The notes under the pieces are model-generated. The model had not been told where the DNA came from and ran no database searches. It saw only the letters and a program-made list of their open reading frames with translations. A DNA stretch of 64,000 nt from Pseudarthrobacter defluvii (GTDB taxonomy: Bacteria > Actinomycetota > Actinomycetes > Actinomycetales > Micrococcaceae): contig NZ_JAUSYG010000001.1 in assembly GCF_030816725.1 (NCBI RefSeq), positions 3,038,001-3,102,000 on the forward strand. Direction: 5' to 3'. This document shows, one piece after another, positions 27,579-36,420 of this stretch. Made by a program: the position numbers and the translations under genes. Numbering within the stretch: position 1 is the stretch's first letter; the number at the start of each line of letters is the position of its first letter.

Positions 27579-29136
27579 ATGACGTCCCAGACCACGCATA
27601 CGGATCCGGTCATCCTCGAGATGCGGTCCATCACCAAGGAATTTCCCGGCGTTAAAGCCTTGTCGAACGTGAGCCTCCGGGTGAAGGCCGGCGAGATCCA
27701 CGCCATCTGCGGCGAAAACGGAGCCGGCAAGTCCACACTCATGAAGGTCCTGTCGGGTGTGTACCCGTACGGAAGCTACGACGGCGACATCGTCTACCAG
27801 GGGCAGGTGCAGCAGTTCCGGGACATCAGGGCCAGCGAACACGCCGGCATCGTGATCATCCACCAGGAACTGGCGCTGATCCCCGAGTTGTCCATCATGG
27901 AAAACATCTTCCTGGGCAACGAGCCCACAAAGCGGGGCGTCATCAACTGGGCCGAAGCCCGCCTGCGGTCCCTGGACCTCCTGGCGCGCGTGGGTCTGCG
28001 GGAGGACCCCGACACCCCCGTCAAGGAGATCGGCGTCGGAAAGCAGCAACTGGTGGAGATCGCCAAGGCGCTGAACAAGTCCGTGAAGATCCTCATCCTC
28101 GACGAGCCCACGGCCGCGCTGAACGAATCAGACTCACAGCACCTGCTGGACCTGATGCTGGGCCTGAAGGCCAAGGGCATCACGTCGATCATCATCTCCC
28201 ACAAGCTCAACGAGATTGAGCAGATCGCAGATTCCATCACCATCATCCGGGACGGCAAATCCATCGAGACGCTGGACGTCAAAAAGGACGGCGTGGACGA
28301 GGACCGGATCATCAAGGGCATGGTGGGCCGCACCCTGGAGTCCCGCTTCCCGGACCACACGCCCAAAATCGGCGAGGTCTTCTTCGAGGTCAAGGACTGG
28401 ACGGTGGGCCACCCGGCCGTCCAGGACCGCCTTGTATGCAAGGGTTCCAACTTCTTTGTCCGCCGCGGCGAGATCGTGGGGTTTGCCGGCCTCATGGGCG
28501 GCAGGGCGAACCGAACTGGCCCGCTCGGTCTTCGGCCGCTCCTACGGCCGTTTCATTAACGGCCACATCTACAAGGACGGCAAGGAATTGGTCCTCAAGA
28601 ACGTCCGCCAGGCCATCGACGCCGGGCTGGGCTACGTCACCGAGGACCGCAAATCCCTGGGCCTGAACCTGCTCGATGACATCAAGACCACCACCGTGGC
28701 GGCGAATCTGAGAAAAGTCAGCCACAACTACGTGGTGGACGCCAACCAGGAATTCACGGTGGCGGAGGAGTACCGCAAATCCCTGCGCACCAAGACGCCC
28801 TCGGTGGAGGAAGGCGTGGCCAAGCTGTCCGGCGGCAACCAGCAAAAGGTTGTGTTGGCCAAGTGGATGTTCACCGACCCCGATTTGTTGATCCTGGACG
28901 AGCCCACGCGGGGCATCGACGTCGGGGCCAAGTACGAGATCTACGGCATCATCCAGCAGCTGGCCAACCAAGGCAAGGGAGTGATCGTCATCTCCTCGGA
29001 GCTCCCCGAACTCCTGGGCCTGTCCGACCGTATTTACACCATTTTCGAAGGTGCCATCACCGGCGTCCTGAACAAAGACGAGGCCACTCAGGAAAGCCTG
29101 ATGAAGCTGATGACCTCCGCCCGCAAAGCCGCCTGA
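27579..29136 (+). pseudogene. mmsA: Multiple-monosaccharide ABC transporter ATPase, frameshifted
   Basis: Two ABC domains of a GguA/MmsA-type ATPase are encoded in two frames that join near 28497-28501. The first frame starts at ATG 27579 (GGAGGG nine bases upstream) and has GENGAGKST, the first-domain [11 protein letters not shown] signature and [11 protein letters not shown]. It ends in [11 protein letters not shown] where [19 protein letters not shown] is expected. Deleting one G from GGGCGGCAGGG restores the reading and joins the second domain ([25 protein letters not shown]). Corrected length is about 518 residues, normal for the family. The downstream permease and binding protein genes look intact, so either transport is lost through this lesion or the extra G is a sequence error. 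Confidence 0.88.
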
Positions 29137-29181
29137 CCCTCTGGCCCATTCCAGAACCTTCCTGACACAAGGACTGAAACC

Positions 29182-30468
29182 ATGAACGCCCTCAAGAAGC
29201 TTTTTGGCGGCAATACACGCCAATTCGGCATGATCTTTGCCCTGGTGGCACTGATCATCTTCTTCCAGATCACCACCGAAGGCCGGACGCTTACCTCCGG
29301 CAACGTCATTAACCTCTTCAACGGCAACTCCTACATCCTCATTCTGGCCATCGGCATGGTGCTGGTGATCATTGCAGGACACATCGACCTTTCCGTCGGC
29401 TCCGTCGCCGCCTTCGTCGGCGTCACAGTGGCCCTGGCCATCCGCGACTGGGGCATCCCCTGGTACGCCGGGGTCCTCCTTGGCCTGCTCCTGGGCGCCC
29501 TGATCGGCGCCTGGCAAGGCTGGTGGACAGCGTACGTCGGAATCCCTGCGTTCATCGTGACGCTGGCCGGCATGCTCCTCTTCCGCGGCTTCAACCAGTT
29601 CGTTGGCAAGTCCAACACCATCCCGGTTCCCTCCGACTTCCAGTACCTGGGCTCCGGTTACCTGCCCGAGGTAGGTCCGGACCTGGGTTACAACAACCTG
29701 ACCCTGCTGCTGGGCCTTGCCGCTGCTGTGTACGTGGTGGTCAATGAACTGCGGTCCCGCGCCCGGGCCAAAGCACTCGGTGCCGAAGTTCCTGAAATGT
29801 GGGTCACCGTCCTGAAGCTGGTCCTCGTCTGCGCAGCCATTCTCTACGCCACGTATCTGTTCGCCACGGGCCGTCCGGGCACCTCCTTCCCCATCCCCGG
29901 ACTCATCCTGGCCGTCCTTGTCCTGATCTACGGCTTCATCTCCTCCCGCACCATCATCGGCCGCCACGTCTACGCAGTGGGTGGCAACCGCCATGCAGCA
30001 GAGCTGTCCGGCGTCCAGTCCAAGAAGGTCAACTTCCTGGTGATGATGAACATGTCCATCCTGGCCGGCCTGGCCGGCATGATCTTCGTGGGCCGGTCCA
30101 CCGCATCGGGTCCGTTCGACGGCGTCGGCTGGGAACTGGACGCCATCGCCGCAGTCTTCATCGGCGGCGCCGCAGTCACCGGCGGCGTGGGCACGGTGAT
30201 TGGGTCCATCATCGGCGGCCTGGTCATGGCAGTCCTGAACAATGGCCTCCAACTCCTCGGCGTTGGTGCGGACTTGACGCAGATCATCAAGGGCCTGGTG
30301 CTCCTGATCGCCGTCGCCTTCGACGTCTACAACAAATCCCAGGGCAAGACGTCGATCATCGGCATGTTGACCCGGAACTTCAACCGCCCCTCCGGCGGTG
30401 GCCCGAGCAACCCGCTCCAGCCCGACGAAACCACCTCAACCAAGGAAGCGATCGCCAGGGAAGCCTGA
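29182..30468 (+). CDS. gguB: Multiple-monosaccharide ABC transporter permease
   Basis: A 428-residue inner-membrane permease of the RbsC/XylH superfamily with about ten membrane segments. The conserved AGHIDLSVGSVAAFVG motif of sugar permeases is present, as is the late AAVFIGGAAVTGGVGTVIGS segment. The soluble insert after LGAEVPEMW and the overall length fit GguB/XylH rather than RbsC. It lies between the ATPase and the binding protein genes in the usual order for this system. Confidence 0.94.
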   Translation: MNALKKLFGGNTRQFGMIFALVALIIFFQITTEGRTLTSGNVINLFNGNSYILILAIGMVLVIIAGHIDLSVGSVAAFVGVTVALAIRDWGIPWYAGVLLGLLLGALIGAWQGWWTAYVGIPAFIVTLAGMLLFRGFNQFVGKSNTIPVPSDFQYLGSGYLPEVGPDLGYNNLTLLLGLAAAVYVVVNELRSRARAKALGAEVPEMWVTVLKLVLVCAAILYATYLFATGRPGTSFPIPGLILAVLVLIYGFISSRTIIGRHVYAVGGNRHAAELSGVQSKKVNFLVMMNMSILAGLAGMIFVGRSTASGPFDGVGWELDAIAAVFIGGAAVTGGVGTVIGSIIGGLVMAVLNNGLQLLGVGADLTQIIKGLVLLIAVAFDVYNKSQGKTSIIGMLTRNFNRPSGGGPSNPLQPDETTSTKEAIAREA

Positions 30469-30517
30469 GGTTTGCAGCCTGAATACTGTTCCATCACACA
30501 AAGAGAGAGAACCAACA

Positions 30518-31615
30518 ATGCGAATTATTGGTAAAGCAGGAAAGGCCGCAGCGGTTGCTGCCATCGCAGCACTGGCGCTGACGGGCTGCGGCCGCTCGGA
30601 AACCCCCTCGGGCGGAGCCAGCGGAGGAGCTGGAGGATTCGAGCAGAACTCCTCCATCGGCGTCGCACTTCCCCAGAAGACCAGTGAGAACTGGGTCCTG
30701 GCCGAGAAGCTCTTCAACGACGGCCTCAACGGTGCCGGGTTCAAGGCTGACGTCCAGTTCGCCAACGGCGGCGTCTCCGAACAGCAGAACCAGATCAGCG
30801 CCATGGTCACCAAGGGTGCCAAGGTCATTATCGTCGGCGCCATCGACGGTTCCCAGTTGGGCACCCAGCTCAAGCAGGCCAAGGACAGCGGCGCCACCAT
30901 CATCGCCTATGACCGCCTGCTGCTGAACACCGAGAACGTGGACTACTACGTGGCCTACGACAACTTCAAGGTCGGTGTCCTCCAGGGCCAGGCCCTGCTG
31001 GACGGCATGAAGGCCAAGAAGCCGACCGGCCCCTACAACATCGAACTGTTTGCCGGCTCCCCTGACGACGCCAACGCCAAGGTGTTCTTCGACGGCGCCA
31101 TGAGCGTCCTGAAGCCCAAGATCGACGACGGCACCCTCAAGGTCCTCTCCGGCCAGACCGGCTTCGAGCAGGCTGTGACCCAGGGTTGGAAGGCAGAGAA
31201 CGCCCAGCGCCGTGCTGACACCCTGCTCACGGGCAGCTACGGCAGCGCAAGCCTGGACGGCGTGCTCTCCCCCAACGACACCCTGGCCCGCGCCGTCCTG
31301 ACCTCGGTCAAGGCAGCCGGCAAGCCGATTCCGGTCATCACCGGCCAGGACTCCGAGGTTGAGTCCGTCAAGTCCATCCTCGCCGGCGAGCAGTACTCCA
31401 CCATCAACAAGGACACCCGCAAGCTCGTTGAGCACGCGATCACGATGGTCAAGGACCTCCAGGCAGGCAAGAAGCCGGAGATCAACGATGACAAGTCCTA
31501 CAACAACAAGGTCAAGACCGTCCCGGCATACCTGCTGGAACCGGTCATCGTGACCGCCGCCAACGTGAAGACGGCTTACAAGGACGATCCCGTCCTCGGC
31601 CCGATCACCAAGTAA
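30518..31615 (+). CDS. chvE: Multiple-monosaccharide-binding lipoprotein
   Basis: A 365-residue periplasmic-binding-protein-like lipoprotein with a signal peptide ending LALTGC (lipidated C24). The mature domain opens with SIGVALPQKTSENWVL and contains IDGSQLGTQLKQAKDSGATIIAYDRLL, as in ChvE/XylF sugar-binding proteins. ATG at 30518 is chosen over the upstream in-frame start, because AGAGAGAG precedes it and the signal peptide begins there. It is the last gene of the mmsA-gguB-chvE operon, with a strong hairpin following. Confidence 0.94.
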   Translation: MRIIGKAGKAAAVAAIAALALTGCGRSETPSGGASGGAGGFEQNSSIGVALPQKTSENWVLAEKLFNDGLNGAGFKADVQFANGGVSEQQNQISAMVTKGAKVIIVGAIDGSQLGTQLKQAKDSGATIIAYDRLLLNTENVDYYVAYDNFKVGVLQGQALLDGMKAKKPTGPYNIELFAGSPDDANAKVFFDGAMSVLKPKIDDGTLKVLSGQTGFEQAVTQGWKAENAQRRADTLLTGSYGSASLDGVLSPNDTLARAVLTSVKAAGKPIPVITGQDSEVESVKSILAGEQYSTINKDTRKLVEHAITMVKDLQAGKKPEINDDKSYNNKVKTVPAYLLEPVIVTAANVKTAYKDDPVLGPITK

Positions 31616-31651
31616 CACCTCGATCACTCCGCCGGAACCTTCCGGCGCCAA

Positions 31652-31683
31652 GAGAGCCCGGTCCCTGTTGGGACCGGGCTCTC
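31652..31683 (+). terminator. Terminator hairpin after chvE
   Basis: GAGAGCCCGGTCCC and GGGACCGGGCTCTC form a perfect 14-bp stem around a TGTT loop, 37 bases after the chvE stop. It lacks a T run, which is common in high-GC genomes. Confidence 0.8.
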
Positions 31684-31817
31684 CTGCACTCTCCCCGCTT
31701 CGGCGGCACCGACCTCACAGCCCAGACACAGCTTCGGCCGGATACCTGCACAGGATGCCCGGCGAGGGTTGATGCGAAGCCGGCCTTCCGCGCCGGCACC
31801 TGAGTCATAGGAGTAAC

Positions 31818-33239
31818 GTGAGCGTCCTTGCCCGGAGTGTAGGCAACGCCTTCAGAAACAAAGTCAGGACCGCAGCCGTCGTTGTAGTGCTGGCCGTTGC
31901 GATCGGACTGGCGCTTGCCATGCTGGTGGCCAACCAGGCCGTCGGAGCGAAAGTCCAGGAACTTAACGCGTCCGTCGGAACCGTCCTGACCGTGAACCCG
32001 GCCGGAGGCCAGGGCTTTGAAGGCGGCGGCGAGCCCCTTACGGCCCACCAGGCAGCCACGGCTGCCGGCGTTCCCAACGTCAGCACCGTCGTCGGGACGT
32101 CCTCCCTGCGGCTGCGGAACGCCACCGCGGCCGCAGCGCAGGCGGGACAAACTGCCCAGGCCGGTCCGGGCGGGCAGGGCGGTCCCGGTGGCCAGGCAGC
32201 AGCCACGCTGACCACCAGCCTGACGGCGGCTGTCGACGCAGGTACGCTGGGCAACCGCAACCAGCAGGCCAACGGAGCGACGGGGTCCGCCGGAACCACC
32301 CAGCAGCCAGTCCGGTCGCTGCCTATCACCGCCACCGGCATCGGCGCCGAAGTGGACACCGCAGGCAAAGCACTGAACATCACCCAGGGTTCCGGGCTCG
32401 GCGACTACTCGGCAGCATCCACCGGCGCCCTGCTGGGGACCAGCCTGGCAGAAAAGAACAACCTCACGGTCGGGTCAACCTTCACCATCAATGACCAGAC
32501 CTACACAGTGTCCGGTTTGTTCGACGCCGGCACCGCCTTCGGCAACAACGCCGTGTATCTGACCCTCCCCACCGCCCAGACCCTGGCGGATACGCCGGGT
32601 GAACTCTCCAGCATGATCGTCACGGTCAACTCCATGGACAACGTCGGCTCAACCAAGACCGCACTCCAGTCCGCCCTGGGCACCGACAAAGCCGACGTCA
32701 CCCAGGGCCAGAACCTGCAGACCGCCGTCAGCTCCCTGGACAGCGTCAAGAACATCTCGTTTATCGCCTTCATCGCCGCGCTGGGCACCGCTGGCCTGAT
32801 CATCCTGCTCATCATGGTCATGCTGGTCCGCGAGCGCCGCCGCGAAATCGGCGTGCTGAAAGCCATCGGGGCACCCAACCGCACCATCGGGCTGCAGTTC
32901 GTCCTCGAAGCCCTGGTCCTGGCCGCCCTGGGCAGTGCAGTGGGCGCAGCCATCGCGTCCTTCGCCAGCGGCGGGATCGCCTCGGCCCTGATCAGCAGCA
33001 ACACCACCACCACCGCTGCCGCCACTGGCCGCGGCCCGGCTGGGGGCGGCTTCCCGGGCGGCCAGGGCGGACCGTTCGGCGGCGCGTCCCAGCTGCTGAA
33101 CTCCGTCACGGCGAGCGCCTCCCCCGGCGTTATTGCCGGAGGCATTGCCGCCGTGTTCGGCGTGGCCATCATCGGCGCCCTGGTTCCCGCGCTGCTGACC
33201 GCACGCATCCGTCCCATCGAAGTCCTGCGAGGAGAATAG
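31818..33239 (+). CDS. ABC transporter permease, MacB/FtsX-like
   Basis: A 473-residue membrane protein with one N-terminal membrane helix (VRTAAVVVVLAVAIGLALAM), a large extracytoplasmic domain, and three C-terminal helices with the FtsX signature RERRREIGVLKAIGAPNRTI. The extracytoplasmic part contains a Gly/Gln-rich insert (residues about 110-130), and a second Gly/Pro-rich loop lies between the last two helices, which is unusual. The GTG start has AGGAG six bases upstream. The partner ATPase starts three bases after its stop. Such pairs drive mechanotransmission or lipoprotein/peptide export; the substrate is unknown. Confidence 0.91.
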   Translation: MSVLARSVGNAFRNKVRTAAVVVVLAVAIGLALAMLVANQAVGAKVQELNASVGTVLTVNPAGGQGFEGGGEPLTAHQAATAAGVPNVSTVVGTSSLRLRNATAAAAQAGQTAQAGPGGQGGPGGQAAATLTTSLTAAVDAGTLGNRNQQANGATGSAGTTQQPVRSLPITATGIGAEVDTAGKALNITQGSGLGDYSAASTGALLGTSLAEKNNLTVGSTFTINDQTYTVSGLFDAGTAFGNNAVYLTLPTAQTLADTPGELSSMIVTVNSMDNVGSTKTALQSALGTDKADVTQGQNLQTAVSSLDSVKNISFIAFIAALGTAGLIILLIMVMLVRERRREIGVLKAIGAPNRTIGLQFVLEALVLAALGSAVGAAIASFASGGIASALISSNTTTTAAATGRGPAGGGFPGGQGGPFGGASQLLNSVTASASPGVIAGGIAAVFGVAIIGALVPALLTARIRPIEVLRGE

Positions 33240-33241
33240 CC

Positions 33242-33946
33242 ATGATTGAAGTCAACAACCTGGTCCGCACCTTCAACTCCGGTGACCGCACCATCAAACC
33301 AGTAAATGATGTCAGCTTCGTCCTGGAGCAAGGCACCCTGGCCTCGATCGTGGGCAAGAGCGGCAGCGGAAAGAGCACCCTGTTGTCCCTCCTGGGTGCG
33401 CTGGATAAGCCCACCAGCGGAGACGTCGTCGTCAACGGCGTGAGCCTGGCAAGCCTGCCGGACAGCAAGCTGACCGAGTACCGGCGCCGGGACATCGGCT
33501 TCGTGTTCCAGCAGTTCAACCTGATTCCCAACCTGTCCGCCGTGGACAACGTGATGCTCCCCACGGAGTTTGCGGGGGTCCGGAAGGCCGCCAGGCTGCA
33601 GCGCGCCAAGGAACTGCTGGAACAGGTCCAGCTGGATCCGTCCAAGCAGGAACGGCGCATCAACAGGCTTTCGGGCGGCGAGCAGCAACGCGTGGCCATC
33701 GCCCGGGCCCTGGCCAACGAACCCAAGCTCATCCTTGCCGATGAACCCACGGGCAACCTGGACGAGCAGACCGGCGACCACATCATCGAGCTCCTCAGCT
33801 CGCTGAGCCGCGACCATAACACCACCATCCTGGTGGTCACCCACGACAGGGTCCTCGCCAACAAGACGGACCGCCGCTTCCGGCTGCAGCAGGGCAAGCT
33901 GACGGAAGAGCCGGTCCGGGAGCGGGCAGTGGCGGCCACCGGCTGA
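33242..33946 (+). CDS. ABC transporter ATP-binding protein, LolD/MacB-like
   Basis: A 234-residue ATPase. Walker A is GKSGSGKST, the Q-loop VFQQFNLIPNLS, the signature LSGGEQQRVAIARAL, Walker B LILADEPTGNLDEQT and the H-loop VVTHDRVLA. The PTGNLD form and short length are typical of the MacB/LolD/FtsE group. It overlaps no gene but follows the permease by two bases, so the pair is one operon, closed by a terminator at 33980-34016. Confidence 0.94.
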   Translation: MIEVNNLVRTFNSGDRTIKPVNDVSFVLEQGTLASIVGKSGSGKSTLLSLLGALDKPTSGDVVVNGVSLASLPDSKLTEYRRRDIGFVFQQFNLIPNLSAVDNVMLPTEFAGVRKAARLQRAKELLEQVQLDPSKQERRINRLSGGEQQRVAIARALANEPKLILADEPTGNLDEQTGDHIIELLSSLSRDHNTTILVVTHDRVLANKTDRRFRLQQGKLTEEPVRERAVAATG

Positions 33947-33979
33947 CGGGGGCTAATACCCAAATGGGGACAGGAAAGG

Positions 33980-34016
33980 GCGCCAGGGTGGCAGGTTGTC
34001 CACCTTGGCGCTTTTT
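33980..34016 (+). terminator. Rho-independent terminator after the MacB-like pair
   Basis: GCGCCAGGGTGG and CCACCTTGGCGC form a 12-bp stem with one G-T pair around an eight-base loop, followed directly by TTTTT. Confidence 0.85.
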
Positions 34017-34081
34017 GTGCTTCCGCCACCCGCACAAGCAGTTCCCCGGGCCGCCCGTTTCGCTGTGACAGGATTGCAGCT

Positions 34082-35152
34082 ATGACTGCTCCCATCGCAA
34101 CGCCGTGGCTTTCCAGCCAGCCCAACCAGGATCCGCGCCCGGCAACCGGGGCTCCCCTGCGCTGGGGAATCATTGCAACCGGGAGCATCGCCCGCTCCGT
34201 CTCGCAGGATCTCGCGCTGCTCGAAGACGCCGAACTGTATGCGGTCAGTTCCAGGGCCCAGGACACCGCTGATGCGTTCGCCGTGGCTTATGACTTCGCA
34301 AAGGCGTACGGGGACGACGGCGGTGTGCCCGGCCACCAGCGGCTGCTCGCTGATGACGCCGTGGACGTTGTCTACGTTGCCACCCCGCACGCACAGCACC
34401 ACGAAATGGTCCTCGCCGCCCTTAACGCCGGCAAGCATGTGCTCTGCGAGAAGGCCTTCACGATCAACGCTCGGGAGGCGGCTGAGCTTATCGACGTGGC
34501 GCGCAGCCGGAAGCTCTTCCTGATGGAGGCAGTCTGGAGCCGGTTCCTGCCCTCCATGCAACGCGCTTTCGAGATCGCCACTTCCGGGGAACTGGGCGAT
34601 ATCCACTGGATCACGGCAGACCTCGGCTTCCCGGCGCCATACTCCCCCACCGCTAGGCTGTGGGCCCGGAAAGACGGCGGCGGTGCCCTGCTGGACTTGT
34701 CCGTCTACCCGCTCCTGTGGGCGCTCGGCACCCTCGGCTTTCCGCAGACTGTGAGCGCCACGGGTGTGGTCAATGACGACGGTGTCGATGCACAGAATGC
34801 CATGACGCTCGGCTACGACAATGCTGCCCAGGTCCAGCTCACGTCATCGCTGCTGGCCCACGGTCCGCGCACGGCCACGGTGGCGGGAAGTCTCGGCTTC
34901 CTGCAGAGCGTGGGTTCCATCAACAACCCGCTTGAACTAGTCATTTCCAAGGGGTGGGAGGACCGGCGGACAGAAACCTTCGACGTTGTGGGCAAGGGTT
35001 ACGCCTACGAACTGCGCGAGGTGATGCGCTGCATCCAGCAGGGATTGACCGAAAGCCCGGTGATGCCTCTGGAAGACACGTTGAATACCATGCGGCTTTT
35101 CGATGGTGTCCGGGCCCAGCTTGGCGTGACGTACCCCAATGACAGGCATTAG
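34082..35152 (+). CDS. Gfo/Idh/MocA family oxidoreductase
   Basis: A 356-residue NAD(P)-dependent dehydrogenase. The Rossmann start reads RWGIIATGSIARSVSQDL, and the catalytic-site segment HVLCEKAFTINAREA carries the conserved EK lysine. The C-terminal domain has AVWSRFLPSMQ and GGALLDLSVYPLLWALGTLG, as in dihydrodiol dehydrogenase-like and inositol/sugar dehydrogenase members. The substrate is not determinable. It stands alone between two terminator-like structures and has no sugar operon partners beside it. Confidence 0.9.
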   Translation: MTAPIATPWLSSQPNQDPRPATGAPLRWGIIATGSIARSVSQDLALLEDAELYAVSSRAQDTADAFAVAYDFAKAYGDDGGVPGHQRLLADDAVDVVYVATPHAQHHEMVLAALNAGKHVLCEKAFTINAREAAELIDVARSRKLFLMEAVWSRFLPSMQRAFEIATSGELGDIHWITADLGFPAPYSPTARLWARKDGGGALLDLSVYPLLWALGTLGFPQTVSATGVVNDDGVDAQNAMTLGYDNAAQVQLTSSLLAHGPRTATVAGSLGFLQSVGSINNPLELVISKGWEDRRTETFDVVGKGYAYELREVMRCIQQGLTESPVMPLEDTLNTMRLFDGVRAQLGVTYPNDRH

Positions 35153-35354
35153 CGGCTTTCGGGCTCACGACGTCGGTTTGGCACCTTGCGGTGCCAGGTT
35201 CAGTGACGTGGCGGGTTGTCTTAGCAGTTGACGCTTTTCGCAAGCCCTCCCGGTATTTGTAAAATCCCTTGCGAAGATACTGGACTTTCGGTGATAAGCA
35301 GTCTTACTATTTAGGCGGCATCGATTGCACCGGTCACTGGGGGGGGTGGTTCGC
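35153..35354. other. Intergenic region with small hairpin
   Basis: TGGCACC and GGTGCCA (35179-35196) form a 7-bp stem around TTGC, a weak terminator candidate for the oxidoreductase gene. The rest is relatively AT-rich for this genome, with possible -35 (TTGACG at 35225) and several AT stretches, but I could not assign a convincing promoter pair. Confidence 0.35.
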
Positions 35355-36329
35355 ATGGCTCGTCTGAGCTCGCCATGGCGTGCCCTGCGCCCGGCGCTGA
35401 TTGCCGGGGCCGCCGCAGTGACCTGGCTGTCGCTTTCGTCCACCGCTGCATCTGCGGACACAGGACCTGACGCATCTTCCCTCCTTGGCGGCGTTACCAG
35501 TTCGGTCTCGTCCTTGACCCATGAACTTGCGGACGCAGTTTCGCCGGCTCCTGCGGGTTCCCCCTCCGGACCCGCGGTACAGTCAGGGCTGTTGCAGCCC
35601 GTGGTGTCCCCGGTTTCCGGGCCGGCGGACAACCTCATCGCATCTGTTCCATTGGTGGACCAGGTGGTTCCGGCAGGAACTGTGTCCTCGGTTTCCACTC
35701 CCCTTACTGAGGTTGCCGACGGTGTGGCGGCCGGCGTCGTGCAGGTTGTCGTAGACCCTGCAGCCGAGGCTGTTCCCGTACTCGAACCGGTACTTCAACC
35801 CGTTTCCGATCTTCTAACCGGCGCCGCTCCGCTGCCCCTTCCGCTTCCCGGGCAGTCAGTCGAGGCGGTGCAGGTTGAAGTTCCGGCGGCCGAAACTCCT
35901 GCTCCTGCAGACGCCCGGGCTTCCGCGGCGGCAGCAACGGCCGAGGACCAGCAGTCGCCAACCGAAACGGCACAGGCTGCTGCGGAATTGGCCAGCACGC
36001 CGCCAGCCGCCAGCAGCGCACATCTGGACAGCCGAAGTGCTGCTGGTCACGCTGGCACCTGGGTCCTGCAGTCAGACGTGTCCGCGCTTATTGACCCTGC
36101 TGCAGATCTGCCTCTTCCCGCTGATCCGGAGTCGCTGCCTGCCCAGGTTCCTGCGGTTCCGGGGTCCGGCACGGGAAGCAGTGGATCATCTGGCGGCCCG
36201 TCCGGCGCCGCTGCCTGGCTTAGCCCCTTTGACTTTGATTTCGATCGTCCCTGCGCTGATCTTCCCGGGGACGTCTCCGAGCATGCCCCTGCGCCGGTGT
36301 CATTCGACCCCGGTTCTTCTCCTGACTAG
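35355..36329 (+). CDS. Unrecognised secreted low-complexity protein
   Basis: A 324-residue protein with a clear export signal (MARLSSPWRALRPALIAG and a hydrophobic run, probable cleavage after SAASA-like residues near 35). The mature part is rich in Val, Pro, Ala and Ser, with loose repeats of the PVxxPV/LEPVLQPVSDLL kind, no cysteine until near the C terminus, and an acidic/aromatic patch DFDFDRP. There is no LPxTG-like motif. I recognise no family. ATG 35355 follows a G-rich ribosome binding site. It precedes the LANTG-anchored repeat protein in the same direction and may be an extracellular partner of it. Confidence 0.75.
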   Translation: MARLSSPWRALRPALIAGAAAVTWLSLSSTAASADTGPDASSLLGGVTSSVSSLTHELADAVSPAPAGSPSGPAVQSGLLQPVVSPVSGPADNLIASVPLVDQVVPAGTVSSVSTPLTEVADGVAAGVVQVVVDPAAEAVPVLEPVLQPVSDLLTGAAPLPLPLPGQSVEAVQVEVPAAETPAPADARASAAAATAEDQQSPTETAQAAAELASTPPAASSAHLDSRSAAGHAGTWVLQSDVSALIDPAADLPLPADPESLPAQVPAVPGSGTGSSGSSGGPSGAAAWLSPFDFDFDRPCADLPGDVSEHAPAPVSFDPGSSPD

Positions 36330-36420
36330 TTGAGGCCCTCTGCCCGATCACGGGCAGCACGCGGCTTTGCGGGCAGCTGTCCAGCGCCCGGACAATCTCA
36401 ACCTTTCAGGAGTAACCACC

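Noticed and set aside
35153..35354. Possible riboswitch before the secreted protein gene
   Set aside because: The small hairpin and AT-rich stretch do not match the conserved blocks of any class I can recall, including the cyclic-dinucleotide types.
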